Origin: Psychrobacter sp. APC 3426
Lineage (GTDB): Bacteria > Pseudomonadota > Gammaproteobacteria > Pseudomonadales > Moraxellaceae
DNA length: 43,006 nt
NCBI RefSeq assembly: GCF_030408035.1
Contig: NZ_JASDCF010000026.1
Span: 1 to 43,006 of the forward strand
Direction of reading: 5' to 3'
Made by a program: the position numbers and the translations under genes. The notes under the pieces are model-generated. The model saw only the letters and a program-made list of their open reading frames with translations, made no database searches and was not told where the DNA came from. Of this stretch, positions 1 through 8,509 are shown one piece after another; position 1 is the stretch's first letter, and every line of letters begins with the position of its first letter.

Positions 1-127
1 TCGGGCGGTTAGAAAGACTTGTTGCTTCTCAAAAAAGCTTGATAATCACTTTAAAGTATTCGATCTGGTGTTCTTTTATGTCAATTATGGCTACGTCTGA
101 TGCCAGCATACTTTTTAGAACACCACC
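1..127 (+). mobile_element. IS1-family element, 3' end only (runs off the window)
   Basis: The first 127 bases match the transposase end of the complete IS1-family element at 28353-29155, read on the opposite strand. I see one difference, the silent C at position 91 (GGC here, GGT there). The outer end is the inverted-repeat tip ending in ACACCACC at position 127. The rest of the element lies left of the window, so its other end and target duplication cannot be checked. Confidence 0.93.
2..100 (+). CDS. IS1-family transposase, C-terminal fragment (partial at window edge)
   Basis: The frame is open from the first base to TGA at 98-100 and encodes the last 32 residues of the transposase, from RAVRKTCC to NYGYV. 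The protein sequence is identical to the C-terminus of the full transposase at 28380-29081. It is cut by the window edge, not visibly by mutation. Confidence 0.92.
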   Translation, partial: RAVRKTCCFSKKLDNHFKVFDLVFFYVNYGYV

Positions 128-168
128 TTTTTTTTTAATTAACGGTCATATTTTTAAACGCCCTATTT

Positions 169-217
169 AAGACATATCCTCATTTTAAAAATGCTAATAG
201 AAATGAGGGCATGTCTT
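169..217. repeat. Imperfect 17-bp inverted repeat between IS1 end and mscS-like gene
   Basis: Arms AAGACATATCCTCATTT (169-185) and AAATGAGGGCATGTCTT (201-217) pair with two internal mismatches around a 15-base loop. No T-run follows on the plus strand, so it is not an obvious terminator. It may be a remnant of a small mobile repeat or a regulatory hairpin. Confidence 0.6.
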
Positions 218-317
218 AGCGGTATTCATCATCACAGATATTATATTTGATTACCCTTACCCCTTAAGGTAACTTATAATAAGACATGTAACACACTTTG
301 CCTGTTATAAAACCTGC

Positions 318-1529
318 ATGGACCAAAAAATGCCAATCACTAGTATTACTGATTTTTTTAGAGAAATCATTCGTGACCTTCATACTAGTCTGTATCTTGC
401 GCTCGGTGGCTCTGCAGATGAAGAGTCAATCGATTGGTCATCGCAAGCAGTGGAACTGGTCAGCACTGGTATCAAAATCCTAATACTGCTTGTGGTATTG
501 GGATTTTTTTATTGGTTGGCAATATACATCCTTAAGCAAAGCAGAACGAAAATTCGTTTGAATGAGCGGCGCACAAAAATTGTACGCTCAGTGCTGCGTT
601 ATATTTGGATTGTGGCAAGTATCATTGCCATTATGAGTCAGATTTACTTTGAGCCAGAGACCATTAAAGCCACTGCCAAAGCAAGCACATGGGCAGGTAT
701 ATATTACGTACTCTGGACCTCATCTGGGCAAATCATTCACAAGGTTTTACAGCACTATGGGCTTAACGCTTCCATTGAGCAGCTGCTAAAAAACATCTTG
801 TCCGTACTGCTATTGGTACTGGGTCTCGCCAGCGTCATGGCGCAATTTGGTTTTGATATCGTCTCTCTAGTAGCTGGTTTAGGTATTGTAGGCTTGGCAG
901 TCGGTTTTGCTGCCCAATCTACCCTTGCCAACTTCATCGCTGGTATCACGATTTTACTTGAGCAGTCCTTTCAAGTAGGTGACTGGATTCATATTAACGA
1001 TAATGAAGGTCGTGTGGTGCTTATTGCATTGCGTACCACGCATATTTTGACTCGAGACAACATCACTGTCATTATTCCAAACTCTAACGTTGCCTCCTCC
1101 GAGGTTACCAATTTAACCTCCAAAAACTTTATACGTTTTGATATTCGTGTGCGGATTGCGTTTGAGGATGATATAGATACTGCCCGCAAGGAGATTTTGC
1201 AGGTGCTGACTGACACCGATGTGGTATTGAGCCGCCCTGAGACCTCAGCCACTGTCGATGAGATTGGTGAATACGGCGTATTTTTTATTGTCCGTTTTTG
1301 GGTCAAACCAGCAGCCGTTGCACGCATGCCAAAAATAAAAGAAGGCTTAAAAGAAGATATCAAGCGCGCCTTTGATGCTGCAAATATCTCCACCCCCTAC
1401 CCGCATATGCGCCTACTGATGCCAAAAGATGTCGATTACCCGATTGCAACGAAACCTTTTGCGACGACGACGCAAGTGGTATCACAAACGCCATCAGAAC
1501 CACTACCACTGCCCAAAAACGATCTTTAA
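318..1529 (+). CDS. MscS-family mechanosensitive ion channel
   Basis: This is an inner-membrane channel of the small-conductance mechanosensitive family, which releases ions and solutes when membrane tension rises during osmotic down-shock. The 403-residue protein has an N-terminal hydrophobic segment (about 50-72), further membrane helices (about 90-180), and the family signature at about 190-225: GLAVGFAAQSTLANFIAGI followed by a hydrophobic stretch and VGDWI. This covers the pore-lining TM3 and the start of the cytoplasmic beta domain. The C-terminal alpha/beta domain ends near residue 380, followed by a short low-complexity tail. There is no strong Shine-Dalgarno, and a second in-frame ATG four codons later is possible. 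A TATAAT box lies at 275-280. It is transcribed alone, before rlmKL, which has its own promoter. Confidence 0.93.
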   Translation: MDQKMPITSITDFFREIIRDLHTSLYLALGGSADEESIDWSSQAVELVSTGIKILILLVVLGFFYWLAIYILKQSRTKIRLNERRTKIVRSVLRYIWIVASIIAIMSQIYFEPETIKATAKASTWAGIYYVLWTSSGQIIHKVLQHYGLNASIEQLLKNILSVLLLVLGLASVMAQFGFDIVSLVAGLGIVGLAVGFAAQSTLANFIAGITILLEQSFQVGDWIHINDNEGRVVLIALRTTHILTRDNITVIIPNSNVASSEVTNLTSKNFIRFDIRVRIAFEDDIDTARKEILQVLTDTDVVLSRPETSATVDEIGEYGVFFIVRFWVKPAAVARMPKIKEGLKEDIKRAFDAANISTPYPHMRLLMPKDVDYPIATKPFATTTQVVSQTPSEPLPLPKNDL

Positions 1530-1639
1530 CGATATTATGGCGTGTCCTCAATTCAATCTAGGGATATCTAAATGGGCTAAAAAAGCTTTGGAATGCAGGA
1601 TTTTAAGCCCACCTCTTTGAAACATTCTACTTTGAATTA

Positions 1640-1648
1640 TGGTAAAAT
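1640..1648 (+). promoter_or_regulatory. Extended -10 promoter for rlmKL
   Basis: TGGTAAAAT is an extended -10 motif (TG-n plus TAAAAT) 63 bases before the rlmKL start. A TTGAAA lies at 1617-1622 with an over-long 20-base spacer, so recognition would depend on the extended -10. This is motif reading only. Confidence 0.5.
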
Positions 1649-1711
1649 CGCCGGTTAAACATCCTATTTTATGATGTGCATTACTTATTAATTTAGCCCA
1701 CAGGTATCCGT

Positions 1712-4018
1712 ATGACCGAAACAACCTCGCCCGCATCTGCAACAGTATCTTCGCCAGAGTTGTCGCTTGACCTTATCATCACCTGTGCCGATGGGCTTGA
1801 GGCGCCGCTACAGACTGAGCTGACAAGCTTTGGTATTGCAAGCGACATCAAAAGTACAGGTCGTCTAGCGGTGACGGGTACATTGCGTGACCTTTATACC
1901 ATTTGTCTATGGTCACGAGTAGCCTCGCGGGTATTGATGCTGATTAAACGCAAAAACATCAATACTGAATATGATGTGGCTGAACAGCTGTACGGTTTGG
2001 CAAAATCGGTCAATTGGACTGAGCAATTTAGCTTGGAGCAAACGTTTGCTATTCGTCTATCGGTTGATAAGCGCGTTGCCGTCAGTCAGCAGTTTGCCAT
2101 GCTGCGCATCAAAGATGCGATTGCGGATACCTTTAATGAAGTTTACGACAGCCGCCCTAACGTCGATAGTAAAAACCCAGATTTTTCTGTGTTTGCGACA
2201 GTCAATGACAAACAAGCTGAACTGTATCTAGATTTATCAGGTACCAGTTTGCATCGCCGTGGTTATCGTGTGGCAATGACAGAAGCGCCATTAAAAGAAA
2301 ACTTAGCGGCGGCTTTGCTTTATAGCGCAGGCTGGCATAAGAAAAATGACGCTGGCAACGCGCCTTTCTATAATGCTTTGGTCGATCCGATGTGTGGCTC
2401 TGGAACATTCATCATTGAAGCGCTGCTCATGCATTGTGATTATGCGGTCGGTATAGATAAAGCCGCCAATCAATTTGGCTTTTACCAGTGGCAACATCAT
2501 GACGATGCGCTGTGGCAACAGATGATTGATGACGCACAGACTCGTTTTCGCGAAGCCTTAGCAATTGCTAACGAGCAGCCAGATACCTTACCGCTAATTT
2601 TAGGTTTTGATGCGGATAGTGGCGCGATTCTCGCCACAGAAAAAAACCTGATTGCTGCAGGTTTGCAAGACTTATTGCCGCTACTCGATATTGAAACACG
2701 CGCCCTAGACCAGCTAAGCAACGTGCTAAAGCCATTGGTCGATGACGGTCGATTGAGCAATCCTTTAATCATTACCAACCCACCTTATGGTGAGCGCTTG
2801 GGTGATGAAGAGATGATTAAGCCGTTATATCAAGCAATTGGGCTTATTTTACAAGATAGCTTTGCTGGTAGCGGGATTGACCCAATGCTTGGCATCTTGG
2901 CGGCTAATGTCGAACAGGTTGATATACTGCCAATTAAAGAGCCAAAAACGTTGCGTTGTCATAACGGTGCCATCACCGTTTATTTCCGCTATGGCACGTT
3001 GATTGCTGGGCAAACGGGCAATCTTGTTAGCCGTTTCGAGAAGCGTGAGATTGAAGTAGAAGATGGACAGGACTTCATTAATCGCTTGCAAAAAAACCTT
3101 GTCAAACTTAAAAAACTTGCCAAAAAAGATAACGTGAGTAATGTGCGGGTTTACGATGCTGACTTGCCTGACTTCAAAGTCGCTATCGACTTATACGGCG
3201 ATTATGCACATGTGCAAGAGTATGCGCCGCCTAAAACCATTCCACCTGAGACCGCCAAGAAACGCTTTAATTTGGCGTTGATGGGTATCCGTGAAGTGTT
3301 CGACATTAACCGCGAACAAGTCTTTATCAAAACTCGGGCGCGTCAGTCTGGTAATGACCAATATAGCAAGCAAGGCAATACTGAAAAGCGTGGTAAGTTT
3401 TATGTCGCTCGTGAAGATGGCGCGTACCTCTATGTCAACTTTACCGATTATCTCGATACGGGGCTTTTTATCGACCACCGTAATATGCGCGCGCGTATCA
3501 AAGACAACAGTCGCGGAAAATCAGTGTTGAACTTATTTGCCTATACTTGTACCGCAAGTGTCCACGCGGCATTGGCTGGTGCAAAAAAAGTCACCAGTGT
3601 TGACTTATCACAGAATTATCTCGATTGGGGCAAGCAAAACTTTGTGCTCAATGGTCTTGACGTTAGCCGCAACAAATATCAGTTTGTCGCCGCTGATATC
3701 TTTGAATGGATTAAGGATAATACCGAACAATTTGATATTATCTTTATCGATCCGCCAACCTTTTCGAACTCGAAAAAGTTCCAAGGTACTTTTGATGTGC
3801 AGCGTGACCATGCAGCACTTATTAATCGTGCGATGAACCGCTTAACCTCTGATGGCGTATTATACTTCTCTAACAACTTTACCCGCTTTGAGCTGGATGA
3901 GCAGTTGACCGAGCGCTACAATATTATCGACATCACGCCAAAAACCATTGGCTTTGATTTTAATATTAAAAAACCGATTCATCAGAGTTTTGAGATTCGT
4001 CATCGCCAAAGCCTCTAG
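1712..4018 (+). CDS. rlmL: Bifunctional 23S rRNA methyltransferase RlmKL (G2445-N2 / G2069-N7)
   Basis: RlmKL methylates G2445 (N2) and G2069 (N7) of 23S rRNA during assembly of the 50S subunit, using S-adenosylmethionine. The 768-residue protein contains a THUMP RNA-binding domain (about 60-170), the RlmL methyltransferase with DPMCGSGTFIIEA (about 225) and the catalytic NPPYGERL (about 355), then the RlmK methyltransferase with VLNLFAYTCTASV (about 605) and DPPTFSNSK (about 680). E. coli RlmKL is about 700 residues. The extra length here is an N-terminal Thr/Ser/Pro-rich leader and small insertions. It is a single gene with flanking intergenic regions and ends before a terminator at 4131. 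Confidence 0.96.
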   Translation: MTETTSPASATVSSPELSLDLIITCADGLEAPLQTELTSFGIASDIKSTGRLAVTGTLRDLYTICLWSRVASRVLMLIKRKNINTEYDVAEQLYGLAKSVNWTEQFSLEQTFAIRLSVDKRVAVSQQFAMLRIKDAIADTFNEVYDSRPNVDSKNPDFSVFATVNDKQAELYLDLSGTSLHRRGYRVAMTEAPLKENLAAALLYSAGWHKKNDAGNAPFYNALVDPMCGSGTFIIEALLMHCDYAVGIDKAANQFGFYQWQHHDDALWQQMIDDAQTRFREALAIANEQPDTLPLILGFDADSGAILATEKNLIAAGLQDLLPLLDIETRALDQLSNVLKPLVDDGRLSNPLIITNPPYGERLGDEEMIKPLYQAIGLILQDSFAGSGIDPMLGILAANVEQVDILPIKEPKTLRCHNGAITVYFRYGTLIAGQTGNLVSRFEKREIEVEDGQDFINRLQKNLVKLKKLAKKDNVSNVRVYDADLPDFKVAIDLYGDYAHVQEYAPPKTIPPETAKKRFNLALMGIREVFDINREQVFIKTRARQSGNDQYSKQGNTEKRGKFYVAREDGAYLYVNFTDYLDTGLFIDHRNMRARIKDNSRGKSVLNLFAYTCTASVHAALAGAKKVTSVDLSQNYLDWGKQNFVLNGLDVSRNKYQFVAADIFEWIKDNTEQFDIIFIDPPTFSNSKKFQGTFDVQRDHAALINRAMNRLTSDGVLYFSNNFTRFELDEQLTERYNIIDITPKTIGFDFNIKKPIHQSFEIRHRQSL

Positions 4019-4130
4019 TTCAGGTCTATGGATGCAGTCAAAGGTGAATCACCGCATTTAAGCCTTGTTTTTTCATTTAAACATTGCCTTTGACCATTCG
4101 TCTTTTCGGACACATAACCGTACACATAAC

Positions 4131-4165
4131 AATGACCCAATCGGCTTTGATTGGGTCATTTTTTG
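4131..4165 (+). terminator. Rho-independent terminator after rlmKL
   Basis: A perfect 12-bp stem, AATGACCCAATC (4131-4142) with GATTGGGTCATT (4149-4160), has a 6-base loop and runs into a T-tract. Confidence 0.9.
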
Positions 4166-4208
4166 TTGTTATGATAGAGCGTCATTAAACGTTGGTCCTA
4201 CGCCAGTT

Positions 4209-4237
4209 TTGACTCAACATTGCTTTTTTTGCACAAT
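4209..4237 (+). promoter_or_regulatory. Putative sigma-70 promoter of first terD-like gene
   Basis: TTGACT (4209-4214), a 17-base spacer, and CACAAT (4232-4237). The -35 is good (5/6), the -10 is weaker (4/6). It lies about 80 bases before the ATG at 4315. Confidence 0.45.
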
Positions 4238-4314
4238 CTTACTCTCAACTCTTTCAAAAAAATATTTAACTTACTCTAATAACTTCAACTCACCCTAATA
4301 ACAAGGACAATCCC

Positions 4315-4890
4315 ATGGCATTATCACTTAATAAAGGCGGTAATTTATCGCTAACCAAAACTGACCCAAACTTGACCAAACTACTTATCGGTCTTGGCTG
4401 GGATGAGCGCGCCACCTCTGGTGCTGAGTTCGACCTTGATGCCAGTGTGTTTTTGCTCAGCACGGCAGGTAAAGTACGCGGCGACCATGACTTTATCTTT
4501 TATAACCAGCTCAAATCTGACAATGGTGCGGTTGAGCATACTGGTGACAACCGTACTGGCGAAGGTGATGGTGACGATGAAGTCATCAAAGTAAACCTGA
4601 CTCAAGTACCTGCTGATGTCGATAAAATTGTTGTGACTGTCACCATTCATGATGCTGCCGCTCGCAGTCAAAACTTTGGCCAAGTAGCCAATGCCTTTAT
4701 TCGCGTCGTGAACGAAGAGACTGGCACTGAAGTGGTACGTTTTGATTTGGCAGAAGACTACTCTGTTGAGACGGCGATGGTATTTGGCGAAGTTTATCGT
4801 CACAACGGCGAGTGGAAATTCCGCGCTGTTGGTCAAGGCTATTCAGGTGGTCTACAAGCCATGTGTCAGCAATACGGTGTTGATATCTAA
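4315..4890 (+). CDS. terD: TerD/TerE-family calcium-binding stress protein (copy 1)
   Basis: This is a cytoplasmic beta-sandwich protein of the TerD family, tied to tellurite, colicin, phage and envelope-stress responses. Family members bind Ca2+ through a conserved acidic loop. The 191-residue protein starts [13 protein letters not shown] and has FDLDAS near residue 40 and [13 protein letters not shown] near residues 77-89, the two acidic segments that form the Ca sites. Both look intact. Length is typical of TerD/TerE. AAGGA at 4303-4307 sits 7 bases before the ATG. It opens the Ter locus and has its own promoter-like sequence. Copies 2 (7605) and 3 (9339) are paralogues. Copy 2 is closest: same length and same loop. 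Confidence 0.95.
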   Translation: MALSLNKGGNLSLTKTDPNLTKLLIGLGWDERATSGAEFDLDASVFLLSTAGKVRGDHDFIFYNQLKSDNGAVEHTGDNRTGEGDGDDEVIKVNLTQVPADVDKIVVTVTIHDAAARSQNFGQVANAFIRVVNEETGTEVVRFDLAEDYSVETAMVFGEVYRHNGEWKFRAVGQGYSGGLQAMCQQYGVDI

Positions 4891-4947
4891 AGCTGATACC
4901 TAACACAAATATCTAACATGGTATTTCCTAAGTACTAATAATTATAA

Positions 4948-5001
4948 GGTTGGCGCTTGGCTCTGTACTCAATAATTGTATAAACAAACCAAGCGCTGAC
5001 C
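4948..5001. repeat. Hairpin in the terD copy 1 / DUF475 intergenic region
   Basis: Arms GGTTGGCGCTTGG (4948-4960) and CCAAGCGCTGACC (4989-5001) pair over 13 positions, one being a G-U pair and one a mismatch. No U-tract follows directly, so it could be a weak terminator for the terD-like gene or a structured leader element. The rest of 4891-5272 shows no convincing gene. Confidence 0.5.
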
Positions 5002-5227
5002 AAGTATTTAAACCGTTATCACATCCAAAATGTAACGCTGCTAGGACTATTAGTCGCCGTTCAATCTGGCTATTTATAATGCCTCTTACCCAGCATGGTG
5101 AGCACAAGATTATCGTTGCAAAACAGTCACAATTTTTAATCACCAAACCACTAGCAATACTTTACGTTTCGTTTAAAATTACCCAAAAAAAGTGGTTAGC
5201 AATAGCCAATTTTTTGCAGTTTGTGTC

Positions 5228-5233
5228 TATAAT
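5228..5233 (+). promoter_or_regulatory. -10 box (TATAAT) ahead of TerC/DUF475 gene
   Basis: A perfect TATAAT lies 40 bases before the ATG at 5273. No good -35 stands at 16-18 bases. It falls within the alternative upstream extension of the reading frame, which argues for the downstream ATG as the true start. Confidence 0.45.
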
Positions 5234-5272
5234 AGGCCGACTTTAGCTTTACGCAACCAGACAGGATGTGTC

Positions 5273-6340
5273 ATGAGACATTTTTATTTAGACTTTATCT
5301 TCACAGCCATTGCTCTAGCGGTAGCGGCATGGTGGGGGTATTCACACGGCGGTATGGGCGGCTTGATAACCACCCTATCTATTACTGCTATTTTGGCCGT
5401 CATGGAGATTTCATTATCATTTGATAATGCGGTGGTCAACGCTTCAGTCCTTAAGGGCTGGGATGAATTTTGGAAAAAGATTTTCTTAACCGTCGGTATT
5501 TTAATTGCCGTCTTTGGTATGCGCTTGGTATTCCCTATTGTCATCGTCGCGGTTACCGCCGACTTAGGTATTATGCAAGTGGTCGACCTAGCTTTAAACG
5601 ACCCTAAAGAATACTCTGCCCGCTTGATGGCACACCATGCTGAAATATCAGCATTTGGCGGTATCTTCTTACTCTTGGTGTTCTTAAACTTCATCTTTGA
5701 TGAAAAGGAAGTCCATTGGTTTGACTGGTTAGAGAGCCGTTTGGCTAAACTGGGTAAGGTCGATGCGATGAGCGTATTCGTCGCCCTTATTGTCCTGATG
5801 GTTGCGGTATCATGGGCCGACGCAGATCAATCAGCCGCTGTATTAATCGCTGGTGTCTGGGGTATCCTTGTTTATCTTGGCGTACAGGTTGTATCCGGTA
5901 TGTTAGAAGGTGATCTTGAAGCGGACTTGGAAAACGAAGAAGGTGGATCAGGGGCTGCTGCAACCAGCGCCATTATGAAAGGCGGTATTATCGGCTTCTT
6001 ATACTTAGAAGTCCTTGATGCTTCATTCAGTTTTGATGGTGTTATCGGCGCATTTGCGATTACCAATGACGTTATCGTGATTATGCTTGGTCTTGCCATC
6101 GGTGCGATGTTTGTCCGTTCGATGACTATCTTCTTAGTCGATAAAGGAACGCTTGATGAGTTTGTCTATCTTGAGCATGGTGCGCATTATGCCATCGGTG
6201 CTTTAGCCATCATCATGTTGTTATCGGTGAAGTTCCATGTGCCAGAGATTGTCACTGGTCTGATTGGTATTGCGTTTATCGGTTGGGCGTTTGTCGCGTC
6301 ACTGAACTATCGTAAGCGAGAAGCAAAGTCGATTACTTAG
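5273..6340 (+). CDS. TerC-superfamily integral membrane protein (DUF475 type)
   Basis: This polytopic inner-membrane protein belongs to the TerC/LysE-like superfamily and is of the DUF475 subtype often found next to terD genes. It probably moves or senses a metal ion. The 355 residues form about 9-10 hydrophobic segments. The two acidic membrane motifs of the superfamily are present: MEISLSFDNAVVNAS (about 45) and LEVLDASFSFDGVIGAFAIT (about 245). Between the two halves is a charged loop with an acidic stretch EGDLEADLENEEGG (about 205-218). I chose ATG 5273 because AGGA precedes it at suitable spacing, whereas the frame upstream (from 5192) starts at a non-ATG codon and overlaps the -10 box. 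A terminator follows at 6410. Confidence 0.9.
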   Translation: MRHFYLDFIFTAIALAVAAWWGYSHGGMGGLITTLSITAILAVMEISLSFDNAVVNASVLKGWDEFWKKIFLTVGILIAVFGMRLVFPIVIVAVTADLGIMQVVDLALNDPKEYSARLMAHHAEISAFGGIFLLLVFLNFIFDEKEVHWFDWLESRLAKLGKVDAMSVFVALIVLMVAVSWADADQSAAVLIAGVWGILVYLGVQVVSGMLEGDLEADLENEEGGSGAAATSAIMKGGIIGFLYLEVLDASFSFDGVIGAFAITNDVIVIMLGLAIGAMFVRSMTIFLVDKGTLDEFVYLEHGAHYAIGALAIIMLLSVKFHVPEIVTGLIGIAFIGWAFVASLNYRKREAKSIT

Positions 6341-6409
6341 TTTGAATGTTAGTTTAAACACTAACTTCACATTAAGAAAAAAGCGCTTTGACAGAAAATC
6401 GTAATAATG

Positions 6410-6447
6410 ACAGGTTATATCAAGTAATTGGTATAACCTGTTTTTTT
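6410..6447 (+). terminator. Rho-independent terminator after DUF475 gene
   Basis: Stem ACAGGTTATA (6410-6419) with TATAACCTGT (6432-6441), followed by seven Ts. The rest of 6341-6625 holds no gene I can support. Confidence 0.85.
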
Positions 6448-6625
6448 ATCCGTATTTGCATAGTCTGAATACTTAAGTGTTTATGAGTGCTTAGCTACCT
6501 CTGAAAAAAATGTGTCTAAATACTTAGGTAAGCCTTTGGCGTTAAATTTCAATCTTTCTACACGCTTGGTGCATGTAGCACACACCAGCCTATCCCAGCC
6601 TCAGTACAATCAACCTACACTACTT

Positions 6626-7285
6626 TCACTTCCCTGCCAGTATCTTCTGCAATTTTGCCAATATCACACCATATAAAGGCAAAAAGATAAGCACGCCCAT
6701 CACTATCTTAAATAAGTAATCCATTGCGCCAATCTCAACCCAGTGTGTGGCCATAAAGGGGTCTGGACTTTTATAAAAAGCGATGGCAAAAAAGCAAAAG
6801 CTATCGACAAGATTACCAATAAACGTCGATACCAAGGGCGCAATCCACCAAGTTTTAAGTTGGCGTAATTTATTAAATACTTTTATATCTAGCAGCTGTC
6901 CGACGACATATGCACTAAAGCTTGCCACCACAATACGAAAGACAAACAGATTAAAATCCAACAGATGCTCATGACCAACAAATTGACCATTTGAAAATAC
7001 CACTGAGAAATAATAAGAAATCACCAAAGCTGGCAACATAGCAAAGAAGATGATTCTTCTGGCAAGATGTTGACCGAATATACGTACGGTCAAGTCCGTA
7101 ATCAGAAAGATGAACGGAAAGGTGACGGCGCCCCATGTGGTAAAAAAACCAAATAGCCCGACAGGTATTTGCACCAAGTAATTACTAATAGCGATGATAA
7201 AAATATGTAGGCTGACAAGCCAGAATAACGCACGGCTGTAGCGAATAGATTGAATCGGGGTGGTTGAAAGGGTACGACTGCTCAT
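6626..7285 (-). CDS. yhhQ: Queuosine precursor (preQ0/preQ1) transporter, YhhQ/DUF165 family
   Basis: YhhQ-family inner-membrane proteins import 7-cyano-7-deazaguanine or 7-aminomethyl-7-deazaguanine, precursors of queuosine in tRNA. The 219-residue protein has about six hydrophobic helices. Family features include the GAVTFPFIFLITDLTVRIFG segment (about 52-71) and FIGNLVDSFCFFAIAFY (about 154-170). It lies on the minus strand between two terD-like genes. The leader carries a preQ1-I riboswitch ending in the ribosome-binding site (AAGGA), so translation should fall when preQ1 is plentiful. This independently supports the substrate. The cell also encodes QueE (31705-32436), so it can probably both make and salvage the precursor. 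Confidence 0.93.
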   Translation of the reverse strand: MSSRTLSTTPIQSIRYSRALFWLVSLHIFIIAISNYLVQIPVGLFGFFTTWGAVTFPFIFLITDLTVRIFGQHLARRIIFFAMLPALVISYYFSVVFSNGQFVGHEHLLDFNLFVFRIVVASFSAYVVGQLLDIKVFNKLRQLKTWWIAPLVSTFIGNLVDSFCFFAIAFYKSPDPFMATHWVEIGAMDYLFKIVMGVLIFLPLYGVILAKLQKILAGK

Positions 7286-7290
7286 AGAAG

Positions 7291-7326
7291 AATCCTTTTT
7301 TTAATTCAGGGTTGAGGGAACCTGGG
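7291..7326 (-). promoter_or_regulatory. preQ1-I riboswitch controlling yhhQ
   Basis: On the minus strand the leader reads CAGG (7324-7321), loop TTCCCTCAAC (7320-7311), CCTG (7310-7307), AATTAAAAAAA, then AGGA. This matches the class I preQ1 aptamer: short P1 stem, C-rich loop with the base-recognising C, A-rich tail, and a pseudoknot in which loop CCU pairs with AGG of the Shine-Dalgarno. Binding would hide the ribosome-binding site, giving translational repression. The start codon is at 7285. The very short aptamer begins within a few bases of the predicted transcription start. Confidence 0.87.
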
Positions 7327-7332
7327 CGCGCT

Positions 7333-7363
7333 ATTATAAATCATAATAAGATAAATAGCCAAA
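7333..7363 (-). promoter_or_regulatory. Promoter of yhhQ/riboswitch transcript
   Basis: On the minus strand a perfect TATAAT (7338-7333) lies about 7 bases before the aptamer. A weak TTGGCT stands 18 bases upstream of it. The spacing implies that the mRNA starts essentially at the riboswitch. Confidence 0.65.
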
Positions 7364-7439
7364 ATAGGTCTGATATCGCCATAAAACCCATTTTTTATAA
7401 ACAAAAATATAACTGTCATATAGTCACACAAAATACGCC

Positions 7440-7468
7440 TTGCTTAGTAAGCAAACGCTTAGTATAGT
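7440..7468 (+). promoter_or_regulatory. Putative promoter of terD copy 2, with palindrome in spacer
   Basis: TTGCTT (7440-7445), 17-base spacer, TATAGT (7463-7468). The palindrome GCTTAGTAAGC (7442-7452) overlaps the -35 and spacer, where a repressor or activator could bind. It would leave a leader of about 130 bases before the ATG at 7605. Confidence 0.5.
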
Positions 7469-7604
7469 AAAACGTAATGATAGGCAGGACGTGGCGTACA
7501 GGTCGATTTACTGACCTTATTCGCTCAAATAGTAATCACTGCCCTATTTTTAATTCATTTTATAAAACCAAATCCACTTAACCATTAATCCAAAGGATAT
7601 TTAT

Positions 7605-8180
7605 ATGGCTATTAGCTTAACCAAAGGCGGCAACGTAAACTTATCAAAAGAAGCACCAGGTTTAACCAATATTACAGTTGGTCTTGGCTGGGATCCACGC
7701 GCGACTGATGGTCAAGAATTTGACCTAGACGCAATTGGTTTTTTGATCAACGAAGCAGGTAAAGTGCGTAACGATCAAGACTTTATTTTCTTTAATAACC
7801 TAAAGTCAGACAATGGCGCTGTTGAACACACTGGTGACAACCGCACTGGCGAAGGTGATGGCGATGATGAAAAAATCAAAATCAACCTTGGCAGCATCCC
7901 AGCTGACGTCAGCAAAGTGGCTATCTGCGCCATCATTTATGAAGGCACAGCCCGTAACCAAAACTTCGGTCAAGTTGGTGATGCTTACATCCGTGTGGTA
8001 AATGATAACGGCGAATCTGAAATCGCACGCTACGACCTATCAGAAGATGGCAGCACTGAAACAGCGATGATTTTTGGTGAATTATACCGTCACAGCGGCG
8101 ACTGGAAATTCCGTGCTGTTGGTCAAGGCTTCAGTGGTGGTCTTGGACCATTAGCGGCCTCTTATGGCGTAAACGTATAA
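7605..8180 (+). CDS. terD: TerD/TerE-family calcium-binding stress protein (copy 2)
   Basis: This 191-residue TerD-family protein starts [19 protein letters not shown]. It has FDLDA near residue 40 and the full [13 protein letters not shown] loop near residues 77-89, so the Ca-binding carboxylates are kept. It resembles copy 1 along its whole length with no gaps, as expected for an old tandem duplication later separated by the DUF475 and yhhQ genes. It ends with the family's usual [22 protein letters not shown] stands 8 bases before the ATG. It is cytoplasmic and probably works with the other Ter proteins at the membrane. Confidence 0.95.
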   Translation: MAISLTKGGNVNLSKEAPGLTNITVGLGWDPRATDGQEFDLDAIGFLINEAGKVRNDQDFIFFNNLKSDNGAVEHTGDNRTGEGDGDDEKIKINLGSIPADVSKVAICAIIYEGTARNQNFGQVGDAYIRVVNDNGESEIARYDLSEDGSTETAMIFGELYRHSGDWKFRAVGQGFSGGLGPLAASYGVNV

Positions 8181-8289
8181 TTCATATCGTTTGAGGCTAA
8201 ATCGAGCATAATCGTTTAAGCCGATACTCGTTTTAGCAGATTATCGTTCGTCAAATAACCATCGCAATCAATATCGAGTGCGATGTCCC

Positions 8290-8330
8290 AAAGCCATCAA
8301 GTGTGCCAGTTCTAAGCATTTGATGGCTTT
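8290..8330 (+). terminator. Hairpin after terD copy 2 (probable weak terminator)
   Basis: Stem AAAGCCATCAA (8290-8300) with TTGATGGCTTT (8320-8330) encloses a 19-base loop. The tail (ACGTTT) is a poor U-tract, so termination is plausible but not certain. The rest of 8181-8509 is AT-rich and shows no gene. Confidence 0.5.
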
Positions 8331-8509
8331 ACGTTTAACTAGACTCTTACATTGGTTGGTTTAAATGAATCAGCCACTTAAAATAGCTGAAATTTTAGAC
8401 TCAATTTTTTGAAGTCAGAAATTATAGATAAAATTTTAAAAACAGCTTAAATCTAGCTGTATCCATTTAGCGCACACATTTTAGATATTAGAATAAGGAC
8501 TTGCACCCC

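Noticed and set aside
4065..4298. 77-residue open frame after rlmKL
   Set aside because: It runs through the rlmKL terminator hairpin and the putative terD promoter, has no ribosome-binding site, and its product resembles nothing.
4950..5246. 98-residue open frame upstream of the DUF475 gene
   Set aside because: It starts within a hairpin arm, has no convincing Shine-Dalgarno, and has biased, non-protein-like composition.
5192..5272. 27-residue N-terminal extension of the DUF475 protein
   Set aside because: It begins at a non-ATG codon, covers the TATAAT box, and gives residues unlike a membrane protein start. ATG 5273 has a proper ribosome-binding site.
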